A DNA stretch of 64,000 nucleotides, taken from positions 4,884,412 through 4,948,411 of the forward strand of contig NC_087385.1 in NCBI RefSeq assembly GCF_963675165.1, given 5' to 3'. The translations under genes were made by a program, and so were the position numbers. This stretch comes from Halichondria panicea (taxonomy: Eukaryota > Porifera > Demospongiae > Suberitida > Halichondriidae). Under the pieces are notes generated by a model, which saw only the letters and a list, made by a program, of their open reading frames with translations, did no database searches and was not told the origin of the DNA. Shown here piece after piece: positions 51,701 to 64,000 of the stretch (positions are counted from its first letter, which is position 1; each line of letters starts with the position of its first letter).

Positions 51701-52910
51701 TGTGAAAGTGGTGCCTTCTTGGAGTGCTTACCTAGAGACTAATGTTTTGTAGCTGTCCATACAATGGGATGTTGATGTACAAATTTGACACTAACTACAA
51801 ACGCCTTCATTGTGCTTAAATTATCCTTATTTGTTTATGAGAATGCTACAGTGACTTTGGGGTATGAATATAATTGTACATTATCCCCCCACACACACAG
51901 TTAAGATGCTTGGGAGTTCACAGACCTAACAACTTTGCAGCTTCACTCAGTGTGAGTACATAAATATGCACAAAAGGACTTTTCCTTGCCCATACATGCA
52001 CATAGTAGCATCCTCTTTGGTGTAACACTATAGCCTCATGTACCCTCCAGGCACTAGCATCCTCTTTGGTGTAACACTATAGCCTCATGTACCCTCCAGG
52101 CACTAGCATCCTCTTTGGTGTAACACTATAGCCTCATGTACCCTCCAGGCACTAGCATCCTCTTTGGTGTAACACTATAGCCTCATGTACCCTCCAGGCA
52201 CTAGCATCCTCTTTGGTGTAACACTATAGCCTCATGTACCCTCCAGGCACTAGCATCCTCTTTGGTGTAACACTATAGCCTCATGTACCCTCCAGGCACT
52301 AGCATCCTCTTTGGTGTAACACTATAGCCTCATGTACCCTCCAGGCACTCTTAGAAGAGGATGGTGTGGCTGAAGCTTTCCGTAGTCAGACGGTATCTGT
52401 TAGCAACCCCCAACACGCCTCCAGGACATTCTACATGACTGCCTCGTCCAATGAGGAGAGAGATGCCTGGGTCAAGGCCATCAACACCAACATACAGGCT
52501 TTCTCTGTGAGTGCTATAATAATATTATAGCTTACTTATTCGTAGTGAGTTTGTCATGTTACTACATGTAAGTTGTAGTGTGCCACATACTTATTGTACT
52601 TTACAATGAATGATATCAGCAGTAGGATGTAGAAAATTTGCCTAATTTGATGATTAAGCAATTAAGCGCTCAGTTTATTTGTCAACCCAACTCTAACAAT
52701 TTATTATACACAAACACCCATGCACCACACTCTCTCTAGTACTCTGCTGAGGCCCTAACGACGGCTACTAAGGAACTAAAGAGCATGCTACGAGCTGTCA
52801 AGTCCAACATGCCCACTAAAGACATCCCCTCCCTCCTTCTTCTCCTGCACACCAAGAGAGAGAAGATTGCAGCGACACAAACAGTCACTTGTAGCGGAAA
52901 TTCTCACTAG
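48741..52910 (+). CDS. Gln/Pro-rich PH-domain protein
   Basis: Nine exons (48741-48937, 49091-49154, 49289-49543, 49587-49846, 49998-51474, 51552-51680, 51901-51951, 52345-52506, 52740-52910) join to 921 aa. N-terminus: PPPPRPYI repeats, then a long Gln-rich stretch and Arg/Gln coiled coil. A SPPPYQQ motif could bind WW domains. A large disordered Ser/Glu/Pro exon follows. From about residue 715 a PH domain opens with RSGWLTKLSHRKGMFGDKWQKRYFVL, and it ends in the RTFYMTASSNEERDAWVKAI helix. PH domains bind phosphoinositides or proteins at membranes. Intron 3 uses a GC-AG pair (AG|GCAAGT at 49544). Intron 7 ends in a 7x49-bp repeat that copies the acceptor. No orthologue is named. Confidence 0.8.
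52003..52344. repeat. 7 x 49-bp tandem repeat ending in a splice acceptor
   Basis: The unit contains TAGCATCCTCTTTGGTGTAA and ends ACCCTCCAG|GCACT. Seven units are almost identical. The last CCCTCCAG is the 3' splice site of exon 52345-52506, so six upstream units carry decoy copies of that site. Confidence 0.9.
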
Positions 52911-53060
52911 TTAGTTTATAGAGAGCACATACAGTCAGTCCGTTGTATTATTGGGTATGTATATATTTAATTTTTATTATTATTTTTATACTGATGTTTT
53001 TAACTTTTTAATACAAAGGTGGCATATAAAAAGGACATAAAATTAATTGAAGTCAAAAAA

Positions 53061-54393
53061 CTAACTCACAAGAAATATACAGTACGCAACCAAACTAAGT
53101 GTCCATACGAATGCTGTTCTTAGTGAAAGTCTATGTATAGATAGTGCTGCTCCACTACTGTATCCAAGGCAAGGACAACCAGGACAAGCATATGTACACG
53201 TATCACAGGTTCCATTGCACGTACCACAGGTTCCATTGCAGCTATACAATTTGGTCAGCGTATTTGGTCCTGTGTGTGTGTGTGGGAGGTAGAGTGTTAT
53301 TACAAAGTAGCTGATATTGAGCTGTATCTATCACCAGGAATTCATGCACTCCTGCTATCACATGTGTGTGGTATGCAGCCTCTAAAACTCCATGGTGTAC
53401 GGTATAGGGTGTGGTAGACCTATTTAAGTGCAAAAATTGATGGATATCATCAACAGAATGATACTGCTCTTATTTCTACACACACATTAGTACTCACTTG
53501 GGCAGTCGAAAGCGGGATAGCCTCCGTACACAACCTCCTTAGTGTCATTGCTTGTCACATCAATCTGAAAGCTCGAAGGGAGGTAATAGGGACAGGACTG
53601 GACCACCCTCTGACACACACTCAGGCACGGTTTAGTCAACAGGAGTGTCTTGCTAGCCGGACTGTCAGTGACCTGTTTACTGGAACATGATGAATTGTCG
53701 GATTCATTAAACAAATTTAGACTGCTAGAGCACAGCCATTTCTTGTAAGAGTCCTGTGGAAATGAGTTATATAGGTCAAATTAAGATTTAAAGTCGTTTG
53801 AATTAAGAAAGGGCACACACAATAGGACTTACCAAACAAAGACATCTTTGCCCACGGTCCTTGAAAAAAGATCCGACTAGTGTCCGATCAATAACTTGAA
53901 AATATTTGCCCAAAGTGGTTTGAATTCGATTGACAGTTTCATTAAGACTCGATTTATTATACAAAAAAGTTTCATTGGTGGTGACAGTTTCATTGTACGA
54001 CTCTAGGGTGACACAGTATCCAAGACTATTAAACACCTCCTTGCAAATCCCCAGTGGCCCACTAACATAAACGTTACGATATGATGGGCAAGTAACGCTC
54101 ATAAGAGACTCCGTGATCGTTTTGTTTCTCTTACGTGAGGCACACATGTCTCCGAGGGTAGTAGTGTAGTTCATAGAGTTAATTGATCTGCATTCCTCTA
54201 GGTCCAGAGCTTTAGGTGCCATGCCCAGTTTCAAGTAGAACATGTCCGACTGAGGATATGAAATGTCAGAGCAATTATCAAACTTGTTTATGAGCAACAT
54301 GGAGCCAAGGAATCGACAGGTCTGGTCATGAGCTGTGAGGGGCATCACTAATGACAGCAAAAGGAGCAAGTGTAGCAGCTTGTGTGTCTTCAT
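53061..54393 (-). CDS. FAM155/NALF-like Cys-rich secreted or anchored protein
   Basis: Exons 53833-54393, 53498-53753 and 53061-53269 give 341 aa from the ATG at 54393, chosen because a clear signal peptide (KLLHLLLLLSLVMPLTA) follows; an in-frame ATG also exists at 54456. Many NxT/S sequons. The middle exon has YKKWLCSSS, KPCLSVCQRVVQSCPYYLP and VVYGGYPAFDCP, the conserved Cys frame of FAM155/NALF proteins (auxiliary subunits of the NALCN sodium-leak channel, related to yeast Mid1). The C-terminus has a Cys-rich CNGTCGTC repeat, then a hydrophobic tail (about 18 residues) that could be a GPI signal or membrane anchor. No NALCN gene is in the window. Confidence 0.65.
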
Positions 54394-54561
54394 TTCTTTA
54401 CGTACAGACACTTGTGCTTGTACTGTCATTTTCATTTCATGCTTACTACTTTTCAATATTATTTTATTAACTTAAATTCTCATAATTGGAAGAGAGTTTC
54501 GCAATTAATTACCCAACAAACGCAAATTAATAATCGGGTCATCTACAGGGTTTATGTGGGT

Positions 54562-57291
54562 TTAGCTAGATCCTGCAGTTCCAAGCAGTAGAAACAGTCC
54601 AGTAGTGAGCTTGTCATCAGTATCATCAGCCGAGAATGTTAGTTTGGACTGGTACGAGGGAATACTGAACCCCATTCGTGTCATGAATGGCTGCAGATCA
54701 GAGTCTCTAAAGGGCCCTTCGTTCATGTACACATACTTGTCCACTCCATACGGGGTACTCCGAATCTATAGGGAAAAAATTATGCATAAAATGTCTATTG
54801 ACATAAGTTTGGCCCTCATTACCCTCACTCACAAGATCCACAAGTGTTTGTCTCTTGGTTGAGGTTAGACTAACAGCATTCCTTATAATGTGAGATGGGC
54901 ACTCCATTAGTGCAGCCAGGAGGGGAGTGAGAGACTTCACCTCTGCTAGTAGCTCTGAGCCAGGACTCAGGGCATTAATTATGGAGTTGAGATCAGTCGA
55001 GGTGTTCGTGGGAGCTGGTTGGTTGGCTGTTATCGCACCTTCATACTGCTTGAGCTGTAGAGCATGTGTGGAGTTGTTCATGTGAGAACAAGAAACACTA
55101 TAACTTCCTCAGTTCAGTTCATATGCTCATGTAACACATTTTTTAAGTAGCTACCCCTCCCTCTCTTCCCACACTTCAACAGTCTTTACAGGCATACCAA
55201 TTGGACCAAGCCAATTAAGGGGCACTATACTAGGATCATTGCAACCAGGAGTGTATACTGTTTAAGGGGCACTATACTAGGATCATTGCAACCAGGAGTG
55301 TATACTGATTAAGGGGCACTATACTAGGATCATTGCAACCAGGAGTGTATACTGTTGCAAGCAATACATACAGGAAAAGGAGGGATTGGAAACGAAGTGG
55401 TGCACGTGATGCTTTTACATTGAATTTACAGTGACGCCTCAAAAACTATCCGCTTTTCGCCTTTGAAAACGAGGCTTTTTTGCCGGGTAACTCACTCAAA
55501 ATAAGAAAGTTGTGTTTCCTCGAGACATCATTTCTTTCAGCAATTTAAAACTGTGATTCACGGGTAGTACTTGCTAACGACTGACCACACCCAGTAAAAA
55601 GAGACATTCCAGTAAAGTTACAAGCTTATAAGCTTCCAAGTGCTATTTAGGTATTTTTATTGCTATAACGTGTAAAGCGTGCTGGTTATAATGAAAGCAC
55701 CGTGGGTACGGTGGATGTGTCAAAGCTACATAATGCTACTAGCTATTGTTAATACACACTCACAGATATCATAATGTTCTTTACGGTAATTTTGCTGCAG
55801 GAAACTTAAAGAGTGGGAAATGATCGACCATGATGCTCAAAAGGATGCCAAAAGTACAAAATCTAGACTGCTGCCTCAGTAGAGCCTTGCAGCTCTCTTC
55901 TCACTCTTGCAGTTAGCATTCTAGTGAAGAGCTAACTAGTAAGTAGGAACACTCTATGGGCAAGTTTTGCTATGCACTTCTTCTGAAAAGGCTGCAATAA
56001 CATTCCAAGTAAGCAAAACTAGGTATAACTCGAGAACGAAGCAGTATTTTGCAAATCCACGAAAGAAAACATGGCTAAAAGCCTATAGAAACTCTTACTT
56101 GCACTTCATTGATCCTTGAGCAGCTGTAGCAGTCTACACAGACACACACACAAACACACTACCGTATACCTAGCTTGCGCATGCGCACCGAGGCATAACT
56201 ACTACAATAGGTATAGATCATATAAGTGAGTTGCACAGAATAAGCGCATTTGCTTAGATATATGGAACTGTGTGTAGAATAGGCCATCAGTTTGGCTAGC
56301 CGAGCCAGGCCCATCTATACTTTGGCTTGTTAAGACAGCCTCAAATGAACTGCGGAGAAAGCGGACGTTACTCAAGGGTACCTTCGTTTCCAATCCCGCC
56401 TGTATCTATGTTGCAAGCTACTACTTACGCAGTCTGAGAGAGATTTAAGCCTTTCGAGTGCTCTGGTAGATACTTGAATGTATTCTAAGAATGCACTGTA
56501 CAAAGCATCATTGTCAAACAACGGCTTTAGACCGTTCTGAACATCCTGGTAGATATCTATAAGAGAGAATAATTAGATGGCAAATAGATTGCCAAATTGC
56601 ATACCTTATCAAGTGTTTAGTTACATAATAATATGAGTGCAGTTGGCTACCTTAGCTACCTATTTGACAAAGAAACAGAAGTCAGGGTGATATTGAATGA
56701 CCTAGGAAATGTTTTTCCATTGCAAATCAGCATTGGAAACACCAGGAAAGGTTCAGAAACGTAGCAAGCTTGGTATAAGGCAGCTATTACCATAATGTTG
56801 CTAATCTAGAAGGGCTTGTTTTACCTTCATAGGTGGCAGCAGCACGCCCAAAGTCTGTCTCCCTAGTGCCTTGTAAGGGGAACATGGGACCACCTGCAGC
56901 AAAATCCTGCTGCAAGTGAATAGAAAACACATTGTTACTTATACAATTGACCTCACAATGACAGTAAAAAAACACAATGGCCAATGGCCGGCCGGCCAGC
57001 CGTGCTGAGACAGCAAATATCAAATGGATACTATTACGCTACCTTCATGTCCATGGTAACAGTACAAGTTTCCTCTACCACTGGCAGGACCGGCTCCTCC
57101 ACCACTTCCACGACTGGCTCTTCCACCACTGGTATGACTGGCTGTTCATCATAGACTGAGTCCTGTGGTGGCGCTGCATTGTGTCGCTTCCTTGCATAGT
57201 AGACACCCAAGGCAATCCCTCCAGCCACTACCACAGTCCCTGCTCCAAGTAGGATCGCTACGGTCCACTTCTTGGAGAGTCTGTCACTCAT
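54562..57291 (-). CDS. Unknown single-pass membrane protein
   Basis: Exons 57043-57291, 56825-56909, 56429-56556, 54833-55054 and 54562-54765 join to 295 aa. A short N-terminus is followed by one membrane segment (VAILLGAGTVVVAGGIALGVYY) with Arg/Lys after it. A Pro/Val/Glu repeat (VVEEPVVEVVEEPV...) comes next, then a region without recognised domain. The C-terminus is mildly hydrophobic (LTTGLFLLLGTAGSS). I do not recognise a family. The 1.37-kb third intron holds a 3x47-bp tandem repeat and copy 2 of the dispersed repeat. It diverges from RNASEH2B across 177 bp. Confidence 0.65.
55214..55352. repeat. 3 x 47-bp tandem repeat in intron
   Basis: Unit TTAAGGGGCACTATACTAGG... CAGGAGTGTATACTG, three near-identical copies within the third intron of the gene at 54562-57291. 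Confidence 0.9.
55688..56195 (-). repeat. Dispersed microsatellite-bearing repeat, copy 2
   Basis: Minus-orientation copy of the family at 28469-28915 and 62938-64000. It has a short CA tract (ACACACACAC-type near 56140) between GAGCAGCTGTAGCAGTCTAC and CTTGCGCATGCGCACCGAGG. It shows the progenitor state before tract expansion. Confidence 0.75.
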
Positions 57292-57468
57292 TCTACGTAC
57301 CTGTTAATAGCAAGCTAGCTAGCTTGTACGATAACAGGTATTAAAAAATGCAAGGTGAGGAGTGTCTGAAACACGCCCCTCCACTGTCAGCTGCTGTGCA
57401 GAGTCAACGATCATATCCAAAGTCAATGCAATCATATCAAGACACAGCTACAGCGCAGCTGATCTACC
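57292..57468. promoter_or_regulatory. Divergent promoter region (membrane protein / RNASEH2B)
   Basis: 177 bp between two opposite start codons. No defined motif recognised. Confidence 0.4.
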
Positions 57469-59510
57469 ATGTTGACTCGCTCTAGATCAAGAAGCACCGA
57501 AGTAGAAGGGGAAAACAGCTCCCTGTCTCAATCTCAGGCCTCCAGTGTAGGAGACAGCGCTCCATATGAAGAGGTTGTATCCAGGAAGAGAAGAGAACGC
57601 TCTCTAAATAGAAAACGCCCCACCCATGTGGCTCAGTGGATGTGCATTCTGCCAGGTGTGTGTTGTCTTTTCTATCCTCCCTACTGAGCTCATTCATTCT
57701 CTATTTTTAGAGGATCCTGGTAATCAATTCAACTGCTCCTTTGTTTCATTGAAGGACCCTAAAAGTGGTAAGGTGTTGATATGATAATGTACGTGTTCTA
57801 AAAACTCTGGCCACCCATTTTAACACAGCGTGTGCAAGACGGTACTTGCTGAGGAGAAGGAGAGGAGGAAATTGTGTGAGTGTTGAAAATGAGCTGTATG
57901 AGGTGATGAAGTTCAGCGACGGGCCTCGCTCTTGGTTCATTGATAACACACTGCAAACAGGTGTGTATGTTCTGTGTTGCTTTGTAGTGTACACCTCTCA
58001 CCGGGTACACACTAGTCTAATTTTAATGATGTCATGAGAATAGCATAGGTAAATTTTAACCATTAAACGATTATTTCATGCATACCTAGTAATCAAATGG
58101 TATCTGGTTCGTTCAGATGGATCCCTCTACATGTGTACACCCATTGATCCATTATTCCTGGCCTTGCCCTACTTGCTCACAGCTGCACAGGTACGGTACC
58201 CACTGTACTGTAACCACACAGTGTGCTCATGTGTTGTCTCCAATAGACTGGCAAGTCCACAACGCTAGATGGTATTCTTGAGGACCAGTCTACAGTATGT
58301 TGCCAAGTACTGGAGGCCTGCATTGAGCCTGAGCAGTGGGAGCATGTCACAGACAGCAAAAGTACAAATTGTTACTTGCTTGATTACACTGTGAAGTCTA
58401 TTGATTCTGAATAGCCTTATACTTTTACCTGCCTGTGTGATGCAGTGTGCTGAAGCTCTGTTATTTCTCTACCCGTATAGAGCTCTCCAATGGGATGAAG
58501 GTGTTCAAGTACAGTTGGGAAAAGACTCGGGCTTGGCTGAGAGGAAAGGTGGAAGCTCTGGGGAGTGGGCTGGAGAGAGAGGGTGTGTATGCTGGAGCTG
58601 GTTCAATGAGTACCACATTAGTGAGGAGCAGCAAACAGTCTATTGTTAGCAGAGGTGAAAAATGTTAATACTTTAGCATCAATAAAGCAAGAGTAAATGT
58701 TGTCACATTCTACTACATGCACGCACGTACAACACTTTGTTGTGTAGTCAATGCATCATTATAGTATTGTTCGGTGTATAGGTCATTTGTAAATTCTTTA
58801 CAGAGGATTATTTGAGGTATGCTTGTGGAGTAATCTCAGACTACCTTCCCAAGGCATTAGCTGATCGACTGGCATTGGACTATCCAAGGTAACCCTATCA
58901 GGGTGTCATACAGGATTTTGAAGTAGAGGGGGGGAAAGAAAAGTAACTAGAAAATGTTGCTAAAAAATGGTCAACTGTTGTTATAGTATGTAAAATTGCC
59001 AGCTATGGACACTCAGTCATACAACTAGTGCCTGGATGCAAAAAGGGGGGGTATCCCCCCATTCCCCCTGTATGACACCCTGCCTATACTGCACAAGCAG
59101 CATTTACAGTGATACTTACTCTCTCCTGTGCAGTCCCCTGGAGTCGACTGTAGGGAGTGGTAAGCACAAGAGGGGAGCTGACGGTTATGAAGACAGTAAA
59201 GCCCCTCCTAATAAGAAAGGGTGCGCCATCTCTTCTGATGGTGAACCACTGGACGATTACACTAAGCTCAACAGCACAGCTTCTCAACCAAAGAAGGTAC
59301 TTGACCTCCTGTACAGTGTACAGTCAGTGGTGTATGTAATTTATCGTATAGTAGAGAATGGTAGAATAGTGGTTGAAATTGTTGCTATCATGCTGTGATT
59401 CTACTATTGTCCAGGTTGCTCCGTTGACTTCGGCACAGAAGGCTCTTGCTAAGGTGGACAAGAAAGGCATGAAGGCAATTAGCAGCTTCTTCTCAAACAG
59501 AAATAGCTAG
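57469..59510 (+). CDS. RNASEH2B: Ribonuclease H2 subunit B
   Basis: Exons 57469-57655, 57711-57767, 57829-57960, 58117-58190, 58247-58361, 58481-58654, 58804-58888, 59134-59296 and 59415-59510 join to 360 aa. Family signs are DGSLYMCTPIDPLFLALPYLL, EDYLRYACGVISDYLP and the C-terminal PCNA-interacting box MKAISSFF. RNase H2 removes ribonucleotides from DNA and cuts RNA:DNA hybrids; subunit B is structural and recruits PCNA. The N-terminus has an extra basic Arg/Ser-rich stretch (LTRSRSRS, RKRRERS). The start of exon 6 was placed at 58481 because an acceptor at 58447 would give a stop. Confidence 0.9.
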
Positions 59511-59743
59511 ATAGTCATTTTTATTTTTCACGTTCTGTTATACACTTGCACTTGCTTTTCAATACCAAGTAATGAACCAACTCATAACTGCATGTAAGAA
59601 TGCAGTATAATTTATAATGCAGCTCAGAGCTTTAGCATGCAGGAGCACAAGAGGATCTCCTCATGCTCCTAGTTTTAGCAAATGGTGTGATTTTTTACCA
59701 GCCCCGCCTTCTTTTGCAAGTTTATAGCTAGATCTAGATAAAA

Positions 59744-61394
59744 ATGTCTGAGGTTGAGTACAAGCTGATCAAGAAAGTAACATGTTCTCAAGAAGCTCAA
59801 ATCTTCTTCGACAAAGCTATACTTCAAGCATACGGTTTCAACCATGAAGAGGCCATTCGATGTTTAGAGGAGTGCCTCAGCATGGATTGCAACTGTGCCA
59901 TGGCTCACTACTTCACTGCTCACTGCTATGCTCCCAACTACAACAACCCTGATGGTCTGGACAGTGAAAAGGCCTATGAGTATGCCCAAAAGGCTCTTGC
60001 TCTGATAAAAAACAAGTAAAAACAAGTCTTTTACCGATTGGGAGGTTGCACTGATTGAGGCCCAAGCAATCCGATTTTGTTCTCCACTACCACAACACAT
60101 AACTGGAAAGGTCATCCTAAGTGCTACAGAATACACAAGGAAGTATGCGAACACCATGCGAGAGGTGTACAAGAAATTCGACACTGATCCAGACATAACT
60201 TCTCTTTTTGCCGAGTCGTTGATGTTGCTAGCTCCGTGGTCCCTCTGGACATCACCTCCTGACATCACTGCCGCAATTCCCGAAACAATGGAACTGGTTT
60301 CGGTACTAGAGAAAGGCCTGAAAGATCATCCTCAGCATCCCGCTTTGTGCCATTTCTATATTCACACTATGGAGTTGTCTGCGACCCCCGAAAAAGCCAT
60401 GCCCGAAGCCAATGTACTGAGAGTCCGATACAACCAAGGACATCTCCTGCACATGGCCAGTCACATTGATATGTGGGTGGGTCACTACAAGGAGGCGATC
60501 GAAAGCAATGTCAAAGGAATAGAAGCCGACGAGCAATACCGAAAAGAAAGCGGACAAGAAAACAACTTCTACAAGGTGTACCGAATGCACAACTATCACT
60601 TCTTTGCTTGGGCAGCTATGTTCAATGGACAATTTTCTATTGCCCTGAAGAATGCAGAAGAAGCTGAGCGACAATTGGATAGAGAAGCTGTCACTTGTGA
60701 GCTTGGAGATACCCAGTTTGGCTCTACTTATCTGGAATCGTTTGCTACCATCTCTTGGCATGTTTTGGTTCGATTTGGAAAATGGAAAGAGATCATTCAA
60801 CGTCCACTAAAAGAAGATGCTGAGCTCTACCCGTGTGCAATGGCAATGGCATACTATGCCAGAGGAGTTGCATTTGCAGCTCTGGGACGGTTAGAGGAAG
60901 CGGAGAAAGAAAGAAAAGAGTTTCAGAAAACACTGCAAGGCAAATCGTTAGAGGGCCGTCTCCTCATGAATAACAAAATGCATGATTCAGAGAATCAAAG
61001 AGGCATCTTGAACGTTGCTGAAGCTGTTTTGGATGGTGAAGTGGAGTATCACAAAGGCAACCATCAGTTAGCCTTTCAGCACCTTCGTCTAGCAGTTGAG
61101 CGAGACATGAGATTGATCTATGATGAGCCATGGGGGTGGATGATGCCTGCCCGTCATGCACTGGGTGCACTGTTGTTAGAGCAGGAAGAGTGTGAGGAAG
61201 CTGAAGCCGTGTATCGTGAGGACCTGAAAATCTATAAAGACAATCTCTGGGCACTTTTGGGTTTGTCCAAGGCGTTGGAAGGTCAGAACAAGATTGAAGA
61301 AGCAGCCAGTGTGAGAAAGAAGTTCGAACAAGCTAACTTACAGGCTGATGTAGAGATTACAGCATCTTGTTTCTGTGCAACAAAGGCTTGCTAA
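59744..61394 (+). CDS. Intronless TPR protein, interrupted by a 10-bp tandem duplication
   Basis: The first 91 codons (ATG 59744) end in TAA at 60017-60019. The homologous continuation (DWEVALIEAQAIRF...) lies in another frame to 61394, and a 10-bp duplication AAAAACAAGT (60008-60017 and 60018-60027) accounts for the break. TPR-like helical repeats run through the protein, with HPALCHFYIHTMELS and GHLLHMASHIDMWVGHYKEAI, motifs I associate with large bacterial TPR proteins. There are no introns, unlike all neighbours. It could be a horizontally acquired gene or a retrogene. If the break is real, the second part could start at ATG 60156 (412 aa). Confidence 0.7.
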
Positions 61395-61627
61395 ATTTAC
61401 ACATAATTTCTTTAGTTAATTATTTTTGTACTTGATGTATTACTTACTGTTCGAAAAGTACAATGTGTATTGGCCATGTATTGCATTTGCATTAATTGAC
61501 AGCAAACATGTGTTTTGCAAATTCTATATACAATAGAGGTTATAATATAATACAGTGAAAATGATGATGTAACCATAATAAACCCTACACGTTGTATCAA
61601 TCATTCAGAAGCTACACAGTTTATACT
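61395..61627. other. Convergent intergenic region
   Basis: 233 bp between the stop codons of the TPR gene (+) and the TM9SF3 gene (-). It contains AT-rich sequence with likely polyadenylation signals for both; nothing else is seen. Confidence 0.4.

Positions 61628-64000
<2,373 letters not shown>

Noticed and set aside
58447-58480. Upstream start of RNASEH2B exon 6 at the acceptor GATGCAG
   Set aside because: Joining there gives an immediate stop; the acceptor ending at 58480 keeps the frame and fits the family.

Overview
The window is nuclear DNA from an animal. Protein-coding genes are split into many exons by short GT-AG introns. The gene set (GCK-III kinase, Rac GTPase, TM9SF3, RNase H2 subunit B, COX18, Na,K-ATPase beta, a USP9X-type deubiquitinase, a secretin/adhesion-type 7TM receptor) is metazoan. 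AT-rich compact genes, close divergent gene pairs and many small inverted-repeat elements suggest an early-branching metazoan such as a demosponge. That placement is an inference.

Positions 1-34.9 kb are an accessory region made of repeated copies of one gene block: (i) a class-B-like 7TM receptor, (ii) an IQ-motif/coiled-coil gene resembling IQCJ-SCHIP1, and (iii) one or more small genes with a variant 3CxxC-type zinc domain, the domain of receptor-transporting proteins (RTP) and ZAR1. Block A is 1-12692, block B 16609-26285 and block C about 30806-34851; one further RTP-like gene sits at 29035-30152. Each block has a different subset of open genes: A has an open receptor 3' part and one intact RTP-like gene, B a nearly full receptor and one open RTP-like domain, C an intact IQ/SCHIP1-like gene and an intact RTP-like gene. 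The rest are broken by indels, stop codons or transposon insertions. Comparing blocks reveals empty sites for several insertions: a GTAC-target MITE family (two copies), a TA-target MITE, a hAT-like MITE, a 470-bp insertion and a complete Ty3/gypsy LTR element. A decayed 3' part of a USP9X-like gene (12716-16256) separates A from B. A GC-rich non-LTR retroelement remnant (26945-28345) lies between B and C.

Positions 35-64 kb are conventional and gene-dense: an STK24/25/26 kinase (-), a Rac-like GTPase (+), a small unknown protein with a PIP-box-like motif (-), COX18 (+), Na,K-ATPase beta-like (-), a Gln/Pro-rich PH-domain protein (+), a FAM155/NALF-like secreted protein (-), an unknown single-pass membrane protein (-), RNASEH2B (+), an intronless TPR protein (+) and the 3' part of TM9SF3 (-). 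Three divergent pairs are separated by under 200 bp. Very long GT/CA microsatellites (82 to 556 bp) lie in introns and intergenic DNA; one is embedded in a dispersed repeat found three times.

Main hypothesis: the repeated cluster may pair a surface receptor with a putative receptor-trafficking zinc protein and a cytoskeletal/scaffold protein. The co-linearity is seen directly. The functional link is inferred from what RTPs do in vertebrates.
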